A DNA stretch of 17,502 nucleotides from a bacterium (GTDB lineage: Bacteria; NPL-UPA2; JAUVJM01), in the NCBI GenBank assembly GCA_030596585.1, contig JAUVJM010000014.1, positions 1 through 17,502 of the forward strand, written 5' to 3'. A program made the position numbers and the translations under genes. The stretch's first letter is position 1. Each line of letters begins with the position of its first letter. Shown here one piece after another: positions 1-7,148 of the stretch. The notes under the pieces are model-generated. The model was given only the letters and a program-made list of their open reading frames with translations. It was not told the origin of the DNA and made no database searches.

Positions 1-228
1 CCCGTCCACCCGGTTCACGGAACTCTCGACAAGCCGCGTAACGGAAGCCTCAATCTCCTCAGGTCCCACTCCCTCATACTCGGTGAGGACAGTAGCCATC
101 GGGAATTCCAAATCAGGAAGCAAATCTATGGGCAGACGCGAGACAGACACCACTCCCAGTACCGCAATAATCAAAATCAGCATTAGTGCGGTAACCGGCT
201 TCCTAACTGAAAAATCCGTAACAAACAT
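1..228 (-). CDS. RND efflux pump inner-membrane subunit (AcrB/HAE1-like), N-terminal part only
   Basis: Seen: the minus strand reads 76 uninterrupted codons from an ATG at 228 to the window edge. They begin MFVTDFSVRKPVTALMLILI, with a membrane helix at about residues 10-29. Then follow RLPIDLLPDLEFPMATV and a segment like GVGPEEIEASVTRLVE. This is the classic start of AcrB/ACR_tran proteins: TM1, the PxDLxPD motif, then the porter-domain start with its xPEExE pattern. A GGAGG ribosome-binding site lies 7-8 bases upstream. Known: these about 1000-residue trimers export drugs, metals or lipids by proton antiport across the inner membrane, handing the substrate to a periplasmic adaptor and a TolC channel. 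Context: it is the third gene of the efflux operon, 163 bases after the adaptor gene with a palindromic repeat between. The family is certain; the substrate is unknown. Confidence 0.9.
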   Translation of the reverse strand, partial: MFVTDFSVRKPVTALMLILIIAVLGVVSVSRLPIDLLPDLEFPMATVLTEYEGVGPEEIEASVTRLVESSVNRVDG

Positions 229-307
229 TTATGCTATCCTCCAAGATTGCATAACCGCTCAGTTACCGTTGGCTTATCGTAAGACCTGCATTATTCATAC
301 TATGCAT

Positions 308-370
308 GTCATTCTGAGGAGCGTTAGCGACGAAGAATCTATAGAGATTCTTCGCTACGCTCAGAATGAC
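308..370. repeat. Palindromic REPIN-like repeat, GTCATTCTGAG type (R1)
   Basis: A near-perfect 63-bp inverted repeat runs from GTCATTCTGAG to CTCAGAATGAC. Each half is itself a small hairpin unit with ATTCT pairing to AGAAT, and the two halves are joined by a 4-base spacer around ATAG. It lies between the adaptor and pump genes of the efflux operon, so its RNA would fold inside the polycistronic message. Confidence 0.85.
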
Positions 371-391
371 ACAGTCAACCGAATATTTACG

Positions 392-1501
392 CTACAACTT
401 CATCCTCACTCTATCGCCGTCCTTTAAGCCGTAGGCTCCTTCGGTAACGATCTTTTCACCTTTTCTCAGCCCGGAGGTTATCTCCACCATCCCTCCGTTT
501 TCCAAACCCGTCGTTACTTCTCTCAACACAGCGGCATCCTTCTCTACGACAAAGACGTTTGTCTCTCCATCCCGGTATATTATCGCCTTCAGAGAAACAA
601 TTAATACATTCTCATGCACCTTGGTAATCAACTTTACCCTGGCGAACATTCCCGGCTTGAGCAAATGGTCCATATTATCAATCTCTATTTCCACCGGGGC
701 AGTTCTTGTCAGGGGACTGAGAACAGGTGAGACGTTCGATACCCTGCCGGCAAAAACCTCATCCGGGTAAGCGTCCACTCTGACGTTTGCATCAAGCCCC
801 ATCTTCACACTAGCTATATCCTTCTCGGCAGCATTGACGACAACTTTGACCGTATCCATGTCCACAACGACCACAAGCGGGGTTCCCTTCATCTGGGACG
901 TAGCGGTTACAATGTCACCCTCATCAATAAACTTCTTAGCAATCATCCCGCCGATAGGTGCATAGATTTCAGAATCAGCAACTTGTATCCTCGCTAAAGC
1001 CAGCGCGGCGTTGAGTTCCTTTGCCTGAGCGCGCGCACTCTTGCAAGCGGTGTCTATGTCATCCATTCTCTGCCGGGAAACCGCGTTTTTCTCAAACAGG
1101 CTCTTTATCCGCTCAAAATCCTTGCGGAGCTTATCCAGATTTACTTCCGCCGCTTCCAGAGACGCCTCTAACCTCTCCGCCTGCAAAACCAGCTTTTCCT
1201 TCTCAATCCGGGCGATGAGAGCACCTTTCTTTACCCTGTCTCCGACGTCAACTGCGAGCTTCTTCACCTCTCCGCTCACCTTGGAATAAACAGTAACCCG
1301 GCTCCGGGGCTCAATGTCTCCCGTAAGAGAAATCTTACCTTCAAGAGTCCCCTGTCCCACTTCCGATACCCTTACATCAACCTCGCGCACTTCTGCACTT
1401 TCCCCATCGGTAATCTTCTTAAACTCAAGGGTTCTGTACACCCGATACGCCACTCCCCCTAAAAGGACTAAAATCACTATCAGGATAACTGCTCTTTTCA
1501 T
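392..1501 (-). CDS. RND efflux periplasmic adaptor (membrane fusion protein, HlyD/AcrA family)
   Basis: A 369-residue protein, a normal length for the family. Residues about 3-20 form an N-terminal membrane anchor or signal (KRAVILIVILVLLGG). Residues about 70-98 hold a lipoyl half-motif (SGEVKKLAVDVGDRVKKGALI). Residues about 100-175 form a charged alpha-helical hairpin. The second lipoyl half follows (YAPIGGMIAKKFIDEGD), then beta-barrel (GRVSNVSPVLSPLTRTAPVE) and membrane-proximal segments. Known role: it bridges the inner-membrane RND pump to the outer-membrane channel in the periplasm. Purine-rich ribosome-binding sequence (GGGGGAG, then AAGGAG) precedes the ATG. It is the middle gene of the minus-strand operon, between the TolC-type gene and the RND pump, which fits a complete tripartite exporter. 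No terminator is visible on either side. Confidence 0.93.
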   Translation of the reverse strand: MKRAVILIVILVLLGGVAYRVYRTLEFKKITDGESAEVREVDVRVSEVGQGTLEGKISLTGDIEPRSRVTVYSKVSGEVKKLAVDVGDRVKKGALIARIEKEKLVLQAERLEASLEAAEVNLDKLRKDFERIKSLFEKNAVSRQRMDDIDTACKSARAQAKELNAALALARIQVADSEIYAPIGGMIAKKFIDEGDIVTATSQMKGTPLVVVVDMDTVKVVVNAAEKDIASVKMGLDANVRVDAYPDEVFAGRVSNVSPVLSPLTRTAPVEIEIDNMDHLLKPGMFARVKLITKVHENVLIVSLKAIIYRDGETNVFVVEKDAAVLREVTTGLENGGMVEITSGLRKGEKIVTEGAYGLKDGDRVRMKL

Positions 1502-1556
1502 CTCCTTCTCTCCCCCTCAACCGCAGTATTGTCAAAAACCGCTTCTTTTTATGCCT

Positions 1557-1629
1557 GTCATTCCCGCGGAAGCGGGAATCCAGTTTATAACTATGAATTC
1601 TGGATTCCCCGATCAAGTCGGGGAATGAC
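1557..1629. repeat. Palindromic REPIN-like repeat, GTCATTCCC type (R2)
   Basis: The 73-bp element opens GTCATTCCCGCGGAAGCGGG and closes CCCCGATCAAGTCGGGG followed by AATGAC. Each end is a hairpin, and the two inverted units are joined by an AT-rich spacer. The inner stems differ (CCCGC/GCGGG against CCCCGA/TCGGGG), yet each stays self-complementary. It lies in the 139-base gap between the TolC-type and adaptor genes. Confidence 0.85.
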
Positions 1630-1640
1630 AAGAACTTATG

Positions 1641-2984
1641 CTACAGCGTACTACTGCCTTTCCCAACTGCCCTTTCCAGCGCCGCCAGAGCAAGGTTATA
1701 ACCGTACAGAGCCCGGTAGTAATCAGTGCGGCTTTGACTGAACATAGTCTGGGCATCCAGAACATCAGTGTTGGCAGCCACACCCTCTTTGAATCTCAAA
1801 GACGTATCACGCGAATTCTTCTCTGCAGATTTGACTGCTTCTTCCTGAACCTTTATTTTATCCTTCGCCGCCAGTAACACAAGATATGCCCGGCGGACCT
1901 CCAGCTCTATCTCATTCTTCAGAAGCAGGAACCTGCTCTCAAGCTGTGTGAGTTCTGCCTTCGCTCTTCTGTGCTCATTTCTGTTTTCTCCCCAATCCCA
2001 TATATCCACACTCACTTGAACTGTCGCATTCCACGACTCTTCCCACTCATCCACGGGGATTTCTTCTCCCTTCCGGTTATCCCAATTCCCCACAAACGCA
2101 ACATGGGGAAAGAAATCAGAGCGGGCAATCCTCACTCCCTGTTCTGCCATCTTCAGCCTGTTCCCCAGCTCCAGCATCTCAGGTCTATTGGCAAAAGCTT
2201 CCCCGATTAAAGAAGGAAGGTCAAAATCCAAGTCTTCGAAACTCAAAACATCTTCGAGGCTAACATCCAACCCCATATCTCTGTTCAGGAGACTATTGAA
2301 ACGGAATTTAGACAGCCTGACCCCGTTTTCAGCATTTATCAGATTCTGCTTCGCATTAGCCAGAGTAACTTTTGACCTCAAGACATCCACTTCCGGAACC
2401 ATCCCCTCCCTGAAAAAATTCTCTATCACTTCAAGATGTGCCCCGACCTGAACTGCCGCCTCCTCCGCCACTTTTCTCAGTTTCTCCGACTCCAGAACCC
2501 TGAAGTAAGACTCCTTCACCCCAAAAACTAAATCGTTTCTCACCTTCTCAAACTGCTTCTCGCTTGCTTCAAGATTTTCACTCTGCATTCTGTAAAGGGA
2601 AGTAATCTTTCCCCCGGTGAAAAGAGTTTGAGTGAGACTCAGACTATAACCATAAATCTCGTCACTACTGAAGGGAATGGATTCACCGAAGGAGGGCAAT
2701 TCAATCTCTCGTTCTTCATCAAGCCGCATGTAGAAGGAAGATGCATAGATTTTAGGGAAGAAATTACTAAGAGCCTTCCCTTTCTCGGCACCTGCCTCCT
2801 GTATCCTTGCCATGGCAGCCGTTATGGAAGGATTGTTTTCGAGAGCTTCGGAAATGCTTTCCTCAAGCGTAAGCATTTCCGCAGAGACTCCGGTTCGGAA
2901 AAGCAGGATAATGAGCAGGGATCGTAACAGAATAGGATTGACTATTTGCCGGAGGTGATTTAAATACAAAATGCGTTTGTTCAT
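1641..2984 (-). CDS. TolC-family outer-membrane efflux channel
   Basis: A 447-residue protein from the chosen start, in the usual range for outer-membrane efflux proteins. Residues about 1-35 look like a signal peptide ending in VSA before EMLTLEES. Two OEP repeats follow, with typical segments such as LTLEESISEALENNPSI, a coiled-coil middle, YSLSLTQTLFTGGKI, and a second half with LNRDMGLDV, NRPEMLELG and WDWGENRNEHRRAKAEL. The C-terminus has FKEGVAANTDVLDAQ and YNLALAALERAVG. Known role: a trimeric channel across the outer membrane and periplasm. An ATG nine codons upstream (3011) is possible. I prefer 2984 because GAGGGAG precedes it and because the predicted promoter would start the transcript inside the longer form. 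It is the first gene of the efflux operon. Confidence 0.92.
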   Translation of the reverse strand: MNKRILYLNHLRQIVNPILLRSLLIILLFRTGVSAEMLTLEESISEALENNPSITAAMARIQEAGAEKGKALSNFFPKIYASSFYMRLDEEREIELPSFGESIPFSSDEIYGYSLSLTQTLFTGGKITSLYRMQSENLEASEKQFEKVRNDLVFGVKESYFRVLESEKLRKVAEEAAVQVGAHLEVIENFFREGMVPEVDVLRSKVTLANAKQNLINAENGVRLSKFRFNSLLNRDMGLDVSLEDVLSFEDLDFDLPSLIGEAFANRPEMLELGNRLKMAEQGVRIARSDFFPHVAFVGNWDNRKGEEIPVDEWEESWNATVQVSVDIWDWGENRNEHRRAKAELTQLESRFLLLKNEIELEVRRAYLVLLAAKDKIKVQEEAVKSAEKNSRDTSLRFKEGVAANTDVLDAQTMFSQSRTDYYRALYGYNLALAALERAVGKGSSTL

Positions 2985-3010
2985 GCTGCTCCCTCTTTCG
3001 ACTGACTCCA

Positions 3011-3039
3011 TATTTACACTATTAATTACCGTTTGTCAA
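3011..3039 (-). promoter_or_regulatory. Putative sigma70-type promoter of the efflux operon
   Basis: On the minus strand a perfect TTGACA (3039-3034) is followed by a 17-base spacer and TAAATA (3016-3011), placing the start of transcription near 3004. The -35 is ideal and the -10 is weak. It would give a short leader to the ATG at 2984, supporting that start. This is inference from consensus only. Confidence 0.5.
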
Positions 3040-3073
3040 GCTCCCCGCCGCCCACCAGTGACGTATCATTGTC

Positions 3074-3100
3074 TTGACAAGAACATTGAGGTAATATACA
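3074..3100 (+). promoter_or_regulatory. Putative sigma70-type promoter for the DapA-like gene
   Basis: A perfect TTGACA (3074-3079), a 15-base spacer and TATACA (3095-3100) sit divergent to the efflux promoter. The spacer is shorter than ideal. The predicted leader of about 120 bases would include the half-repeat at 3141-3170. Confidence 0.45.
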
Positions 3101-3140
3101 CTCAACATCAGGAAAATTCAGAGTAAGTGAAGAGCAAAAG

Positions 3141-3170
3141 AGATTCTTCGGGTTTCACCCTCAGAATGAC
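3141..3170. repeat. Single-unit fragment of the GTCATTCTGAG repeat family (R3)
   Basis: The sequence runs from AGATTCTTCGG to CCCTCAGAATGAC, matching one half of the repeat at 308-370 but with an altered loop. It lies in the leader of the DapA-like gene. An open reading frame continues through it from a GTG at 3127, but that part encodes repeat sequence and is unlikely to be protein. Confidence 0.7.
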
Positions 3171-3228
3171 AGAAGGGTGGGTAACCACAAATGGTGTCCC
3201 TACTGATTATACTCGGCAGGAGAGAAAA

Positions 3229-4164
3229 TTGACCGGTTCCCAGCCACGCGGGCTTATCACGGAGCTTATAACACCTCTTGACACTAAGGAGGAGTTGGAC
3301 ATAGAAAGCCTGGCGAAGCTTTTGGACACCGTAACGGAACCCAGCAACGCACTGCTTGTTGCCGGCAGTCATGCAGGAGAAGGAGCATTACTTCCACGGG
3401 AAACGAGAGAAACTCTCGTCAGGGAAACAATGAAAATAGTGGCAGGGAAAACAACGCTTCTCATCGGCATTACTGCAGATACTGTTGAAGAAACCTTTGA
3501 GAACGCAAAATGCGTTGAAGGTTTGCGGGATGAACTGAATTATGGCGGAACCGTTTTCCTCTTTGACTGTCCTCTCTGGTATCGCAGTAACCGGGGACTT
3601 CCTGCGCACTGTGAGGAACTCATGACAGTCACAGCTCTTCCGCTGATACTCTCCAATGACCCGGCGCTGATTTCGAACCTAAAAACCCCTTTGAAGAGAT
3701 ACAACATCAGAACGGGCGTGCTCAAGAAACTGCTGAGCAGCAATAAAATAGCGGGGCTTGCACACAGCGGAGATTTGCACCGTTCTCTCAACTACGTCCA
3801 AGCGGCGAGAAGCCGGCAGGATTTTCACTTCTACGACGGCAGTGAATTGAATTTCCTGAATAACCCGAGCACTGACGGTGTCGTATCCATCGGGGCCAAT
3901 GTCCTGCCTGAAGAATGGGAAGAGATAGTTGGCTCATCGCTGGACACTGATGATTCACGCAAGGAAGATGCAGGTTACCGCGGACATATCTGGGACCTCA
4001 TGGAAAAACTGAGAAAGCTTCACGCTTGCTACGAAGACAATCCGCCGGCTCTGGTGAAAGCGGCTTTGAAGCATAAAGGTATAATAGCCTCAGACTCCGT
4101 CACAGGGAAAAGCATCCCCGCAACCGAGGAAGAGAAAAAGAAGATTTATGACGTGTTGAGGTAA
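3229..4164 (+). CDS. DapA/N-acetylneuraminate lyase-superfamily protein lacking catalytic residues (likely pseudoenzyme)
   Basis: A 311-residue protein from a TTG start at 3229. AGGAG ends six bases upstream, and the start puts the family's first strand (GLITELITPLD) at residue 8, as in DapA. A longer frame from GTG 3127 would pass through a repeat and is rejected. The overall pattern of dihydrodipicolinate synthase/NAL TIM barrels is present: TPLD, a GSHAGE turn (about 46-51), a FDCPLWY segment, LPLILSNDP, GLAHSGDL, and VVSIGANVLPEEW. The key residues have changed. The GTTGE threonines are His-Ala, the YNxP tyrosine is Ser (about 142), and the Schiff-base lysine of GIKxxxGxL is Ala (about 178). 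It should therefore not work as a class I aldolase; a regulatory or altered function is possible. The gene next downstream is gpmI. Function unknown. Confidence 0.85.
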   Translation: MTGSQPRGLITELITPLDTKEELDIESLAKLLDTVTEPSNALLVAGSHAGEGALLPRETRETLVRETMKIVAGKTTLLIGITADTVEETFENAKCVEGLRDELNYGGTVFLFDCPLWYRSNRGLPAHCEELMTVTALPLILSNDPALISNLKTPLKRYNIRTGVLKKLLSSNKIAGLAHSGDLHRSLNYVQAARSRQDFHFYDGSELNFLNNPSTDGVVSIGANVLPEEWEEIVGSSLDTDDSRKEDAGYRGHIWDLMEKLRKLHACYEDNPPALVKAALKHKGIIASDSVTGKSIPATEEEKKKIYDVLR

Positions 4165-4171
4165 AGTTAAC

Positions 4172-4210
4172 GCACCTTCGGTGCAGACCCCGTTTAACAG
4201 ATTAACGGGG
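4172..4210 (+). terminator. Two tandem hairpins after the DapA-like gene (possible terminator, no U-tract)
   Basis: Eight bases after the stop codon, GCACC-TTC-GGTGC (4172-4184) can pair. It is followed at once by CCCCGTTTAA against TTAACGGGG (4188-4210), with one bulged base. There is no run of T afterwards, so efficient intrinsic termination is doubtful. They may instead protect the 3' end of the upstream message. Confidence 0.3.
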
Positions 4211-4234
4211 CGGGCTTGCTGGTAGTTTCCAGTT

Positions 4235-4305
4235 GTCATTCCCGTGAAAACGGGAATCCAGGCATTTCTGCTGGAATCTTAGATTCCCGCCTGCGCGGGA
4301 ATGAC
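4235..4305. repeat. Palindromic REPIN-like repeat, GTCATTCCC type (R4)
   Basis: A 71-bp element with two inverted hairpin units: GTCATTCCCGTGAAAACGGG at the left, and CCCGCCTGCGCGGGAATGAC at the right. It sits in the leader of gpmI and is open in the gpmI frame, so automated calls may extend GpmI through it. Confidence 0.85.
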
Positions 4306-4338
4306 AAACTAGAAAAAGGGAATTCCTATACAATCAAA

Positions 4339-5898
4339 ATGAAAAAAAACGTCGTCCTCATAATCAGAGACGGTTGGGGTATAAACCCTAATCCACAACA
4401 CAATGCCATTGCAAATGCTCACACCCCCAACGTTGACGCATTGCTGGAGAAATATCCCAACACGGTGTTAGGGGCCTCCGGGGTTTCGGTCGGCTTACCG
4501 GAAGGATACCAGGGCTCTTCTGAAGTCGGTCATCTCAACATGGGCGCGGGAAGAATCGTGAAACAGGAACTGACAAGGATAAACGATTCAATCGAAGACG
4601 GATCATTCTTTGCAAATTCTAATTTTCAAAAGGCTATCAAAAACTGCAGGGAGAATGGCTCATCCTTGCACCTAATAGGTCTTGTGCAGGACGAAGGCGT
4701 ACATGCGCACCAGGAGCACTTATTTGCCATCATGAAGTATGCAGCGAAACAGAATATCAGAAAACTATACATTCACTTTTTCTCCGACGGCAGAGATACG
4801 GCGCCTAGAAGCGCACTGGGCTATCTTGAAACGCTAAACAAGAAGATAAAAGAATATCGGATAGGCGAAATCGCCACTCTGATGGGCAGATACTATGCGA
4901 TGGACCGGGGAGAGAATTGGAACTTGACAACTACAGCATACAATACGCTCACTAAAGCAGAAGGTATCAGAGTAAACAGCGCAGAAACAGCCATAAAAAG
5001 GGCTTATGACAATGACAAGACACCTGACGGCAGCGAGATGTTCGACGAATACATACCTCCCTCAGTCATAGGTGAGTTCTCCGGAATCAAAGACGGGGAT
5101 TCGGTTATTCACTTTAACTACAGGCAGGACAGAGCCATTCAACTGACGAAGGCTTTCGTTGAAGATAAGTACCCGGGGAAAAGGTGGAAGAAATTTGCCA
5201 TCGTTTACTGCGGACTCACAAGGTACTACGATGCTTTCAGTTTCAACATACTGCCTGCAATCGATGAAGCCAAAGAGATGAAAAATCTCCTCGGTGAGGT
5301 CATAAGCAGGAACGGCTTGAGCCAGCTTCGAATCTCCGAAACGCAGAAGTTCAGGCATGTGACATCGTTCTTTAACGGGAAACGCATTGACCCCTTCGAG
5401 AATGAAGAACGAATCGAAATCAAGAGCATCTATGACCCTGCAACCTTCGCCGAACATCCGGAGATGAATGCACTTGACATCATGAAAACTGTGGTCAAAG
5501 AGATAAAAACCGGGAAATTTGCGCTTACTGTTGTGAATTTTGCCAACTGCGATATGGTCGGGCACACAGGCAATTACGAAGCGGCAGTAAAGGCGGTGGA
5601 AATCGTGGATAAGTGCGTCGGCGGGGTTGTGGACACGGCACTGGCACAAAACGGGACAGCGCTTGTTACAGCCGACCACGGAAACGCCGAGGAGATGATA
5701 GATTATGAAACAGGACTTACCAAGACGTCTCACACGACAAACCCGGTAGAATTCATATACATTGCAGGAGACCATAAGACTATAAGGCTTAGACCTGAAG
5801 GTGTATTGTCGGATATAGCTCCCACGATCTTACATTTGCTGGAGATAGAGCCGCCTGCGGACATGAATGCGAAGAATCTGTTATACACAGCGACGTAA
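4339..5898 (+). CDS. gpmI: 2,3-bisphosphoglycerate-independent phosphoglycerate mutase
   Basis: A 519-residue protein, normal for the family, interconverting 3- and 2-phosphoglycerate in glycolysis and gluconeogenesis in the cytosol. Seen: metal ligand Asp11 in IIRDGWG; the phosphoserine loop GSSEVGHLNMGAGR with the nucleophile at about Ser61; LVQDEGVHAHQEH; the ligand-binding SDGRDTAPRS; RYYAMDRGENW; FNYRQDRAIQLT; and the C-terminal metal sites NFANCDMVGHTGN, TADHGNAEEM and SHTTNP. All match the alkaline-phosphatase-fold mutase. I chose ATG 4339. The frame is open 41 codons further upstream, but that stretch translates the palindromic repeat, and homologues start near MKKNVVLIIRDGWG. The ribosome-binding site is poor: AAGGG lies 18 bases upstream. 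Not dependent on 2,3-bisphosphoglycerate, by family. Confidence 0.96.
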   Translation: MKKNVVLIIRDGWGINPNPQHNAIANAHTPNVDALLEKYPNTVLGASGVSVGLPEGYQGSSEVGHLNMGAGRIVKQELTRINDSIEDGSFFANSNFQKAIKNCRENGSSLHLIGLVQDEGVHAHQEHLFAIMKYAAKQNIRKLYIHFFSDGRDTAPRSALGYLETLNKKIKEYRIGEIATLMGRYYAMDRGENWNLTTTAYNTLTKAEGIRVNSAETAIKRAYDNDKTPDGSEMFDEYIPPSVIGEFSGIKDGDSVIHFNYRQDRAIQLTKAFVEDKYPGKRWKKFAIVYCGLTRYYDAFSFNILPAIDEAKEMKNLLGEVISRNGLSQLRISETQKFRHVTSFFNGKRIDPFENEERIEIKSIYDPATFAEHPEMNALDIMKTVVKEIKTGKFALTVVNFANCDMVGHTGNYEAAVKAVEIVDKCVGGVVDTALAQNGTALVTADHGNAEEMIDYETGLTKTSHTTNPVEFIYIAGDHKTIRLRPEGVLSDIAPTILHLLEIEPPADMNAKNLLYTAT

Positions 5899-5912
5899 GT
5901 CTTGTGTGCGCT

Positions 5913-6000
5913 GTCACCCTGAACCCCGTATCAAGTACGGGGTAAACTGTGCGAAGGGTCTCCTGAATGACCCGAGATTCTTCGCTGCGCTCAGAATGAC
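5913..6000. repeat. Mosaic palindromic repeat, GTCACCCTGA and GTCATTCTGAG halves (R5)
   Basis: The left half is a GTCACCCTGA...GAAGGGTCTC unit and the right half is a GAGATTCTTCG...CTCAGAATGAC unit of the family seen at 308-370. The left unit carries an internal insert, from CCCCGTATCAAGTACGGGG to AAACTG, that recurs inverted at about 7090-7115. It ends 12 bases before the antiporter gene start. Confidence 0.8.
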
Positions 6001-6012
6001 AAAGGGAGATAA

Positions 6013-6987
6013 ATGATTATCTGGTTACAGTTCATAGCCGCCGGCGTTATCGTAATCATTGCAGGAAGGAATTTAGTCCGGCATGCAGACACGATTGCCG
6101 GTGAAAAAGGATGGGGAGGGCTGTGGATCGGGTTCGTCCTTCTTGCCCTGGCGACTACTCTGCCGGAACTTTTCACTTCAGTGGGTTCGGTTGTTCTGGC
6201 AAAAGCACCTGACCTCGCCCTCGGCAATATTCTCGGAAGCATTGCATTTAACCTGTTTATAATTGCCATCCTTGATTTCATTCAGGGAACCGGACCAATT
6301 CTGAGAAAAACAGACCAGGGGCTGATCGTATGCGGCAGCATGAGCATTGTTCTGTCCGCCATAGTGGTGCTCGGAATATCAAGCGGAATTTCCATTACCA
6401 TCGGGGGGATAAGTCCTTTCAGCATCATAATAGTCTTCGTATGGTTTGCAGGAGCAAGACTCGTTTTTAGTTTCCAGGAGAGAAATGCAGCCGGGAAACC
6501 GAAAGCCACTGGAGGAAATTTAGCCAGGAAAGCGTTCCTCAAATACCTTCTGTGCGCTCTCTTCATATTCGGAGCGAGCATCTGGCTCGTTCACTCTGCG
6601 GAAGAAATAGCAAGGGTAACGGGATGGGAACAAGCTTTTGTCGGGACGCTGCTTCTGGGAATTGCTACCTCATTGCCGGAGATAACAACAACTGTTTCAG
6701 CCGTAAGGCGGGGAGCATTTGACATGGCTATAGGCAACATACTGGGAGCAAACATGCTCAACGTAGCGATAGTCTTTGTTTGCGATGCTTTTTTGCCCGG
6801 AGCCGGCATTCTCTCCATCGTGTCCACAAACCATATCCTGACAGCGCTTCTCGGAATTTCGATGACCGCAATAGTAATAGTTGGTATTATATACAAGTCA
6901 AAGAAATCATTTATGAAACTCGGATGGGATGCAATCGGTATAGCGGTTGTATATCTGGCTGGCAGTTATCTTTTGTTTAAGATGTAG
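6013..6987 (+). CDS. CaCA-superfamily sodium/calcium (cation) antiporter, YrbG-like
   Basis: A 324-residue, highly hydrophobic protein with about ten membrane helices in two homologous halves. Each half has the alpha-repeat signature of Na+/Ca2+ exchangers. The first is LALATTLPELFTSVGSV and, further on, LALGNILGSIAFNL. The second is LGIATSLPEITTTVSAV followed by MAIGNILGANMLNV. The acidic residues of the two (S/T)LPE motifs are the expected cation ligands. A charged cytoplasmic linker (about 155-175, QERNAAGKPKATGG) joins the halves. GGGAG lies four bases before the ATG. Known role: exchange of Ca2+, or another cation, for Na+ or H+ across the inner membrane; the exact ion cannot be read from this sequence. 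The gene follows gpmI after a repeat and has no obvious functional link to it. Confidence 0.92.
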   Translation: MIIWLQFIAAGVIVIIAGRNLVRHADTIAGEKGWGGLWIGFVLLALATTLPELFTSVGSVVLAKAPDLALGNILGSIAFNLFIIAILDFIQGTGPILRKTDQGLIVCGSMSIVLSAIVVLGISSGISITIGGISPFSIIIVFVWFAGARLVFSFQERNAAGKPKATGGNLARKAFLKYLLCALFIFGASIWLVHSAEEIARVTGWEQAFVGTLLLGIATSLPEITTTVSAVRRGAFDMAIGNILGANMLNVAIVFVCDAFLPGAGILSIVSTNHILTALLGISMTAIVIVGIIYKSKKSFMKLGWDAIGIAVVYLAGSYLLFKM

Positions 6988-7028
6988 GGAGGATAGTGTC
7001 AAAAATAAAATAAATGAAAGCTATGCAT

Positions 7029-7125
7029 GTCATTACCCGACTTGTTCGGGTAATCCAGAAAAGCAGTTTAAAACACTGGATTCCCGCCGCAGTTTACCCC
7101 GTACTTGATACAGGGCGGGAATGAC
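7029..7125. repeat. Palindromic REPIN-like repeat with internal insert (R6)
   Basis: A 97-bp element between the antiporter and FHA genes. The left unit GTCATTACCCGACTTGTTCG continues GGGTAATCC and forms a stem. The right unit begins CTGGATTCCCGCC and ends GGCGGGAATGAC. The right unit contains an insert nearly identical, in inverted orientation, to the one in the repeat at 5913-6000. The eight bases before it (CTATGCAT) are the same as those before the repeat at 308. Confidence 0.85.
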
Positions 7126-7148
7126 AGAGGAGCTTATGGAGAGAAAAA

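Noticed and set aside
5062..5775. Open frame of 237 codons on the minus strand inside gpmI
   Set aside because: It lies wholly antisense to a certain gene with all catalytic motifs, has no recognisable domain and is a shadow of gpmI codon structure.
308..7125. CRISPR array suggested by repeated palindromes
   Set aside because: The copies are over 1 kb apart, separated by genes, variable in stem sequence, and no cas gene is present.
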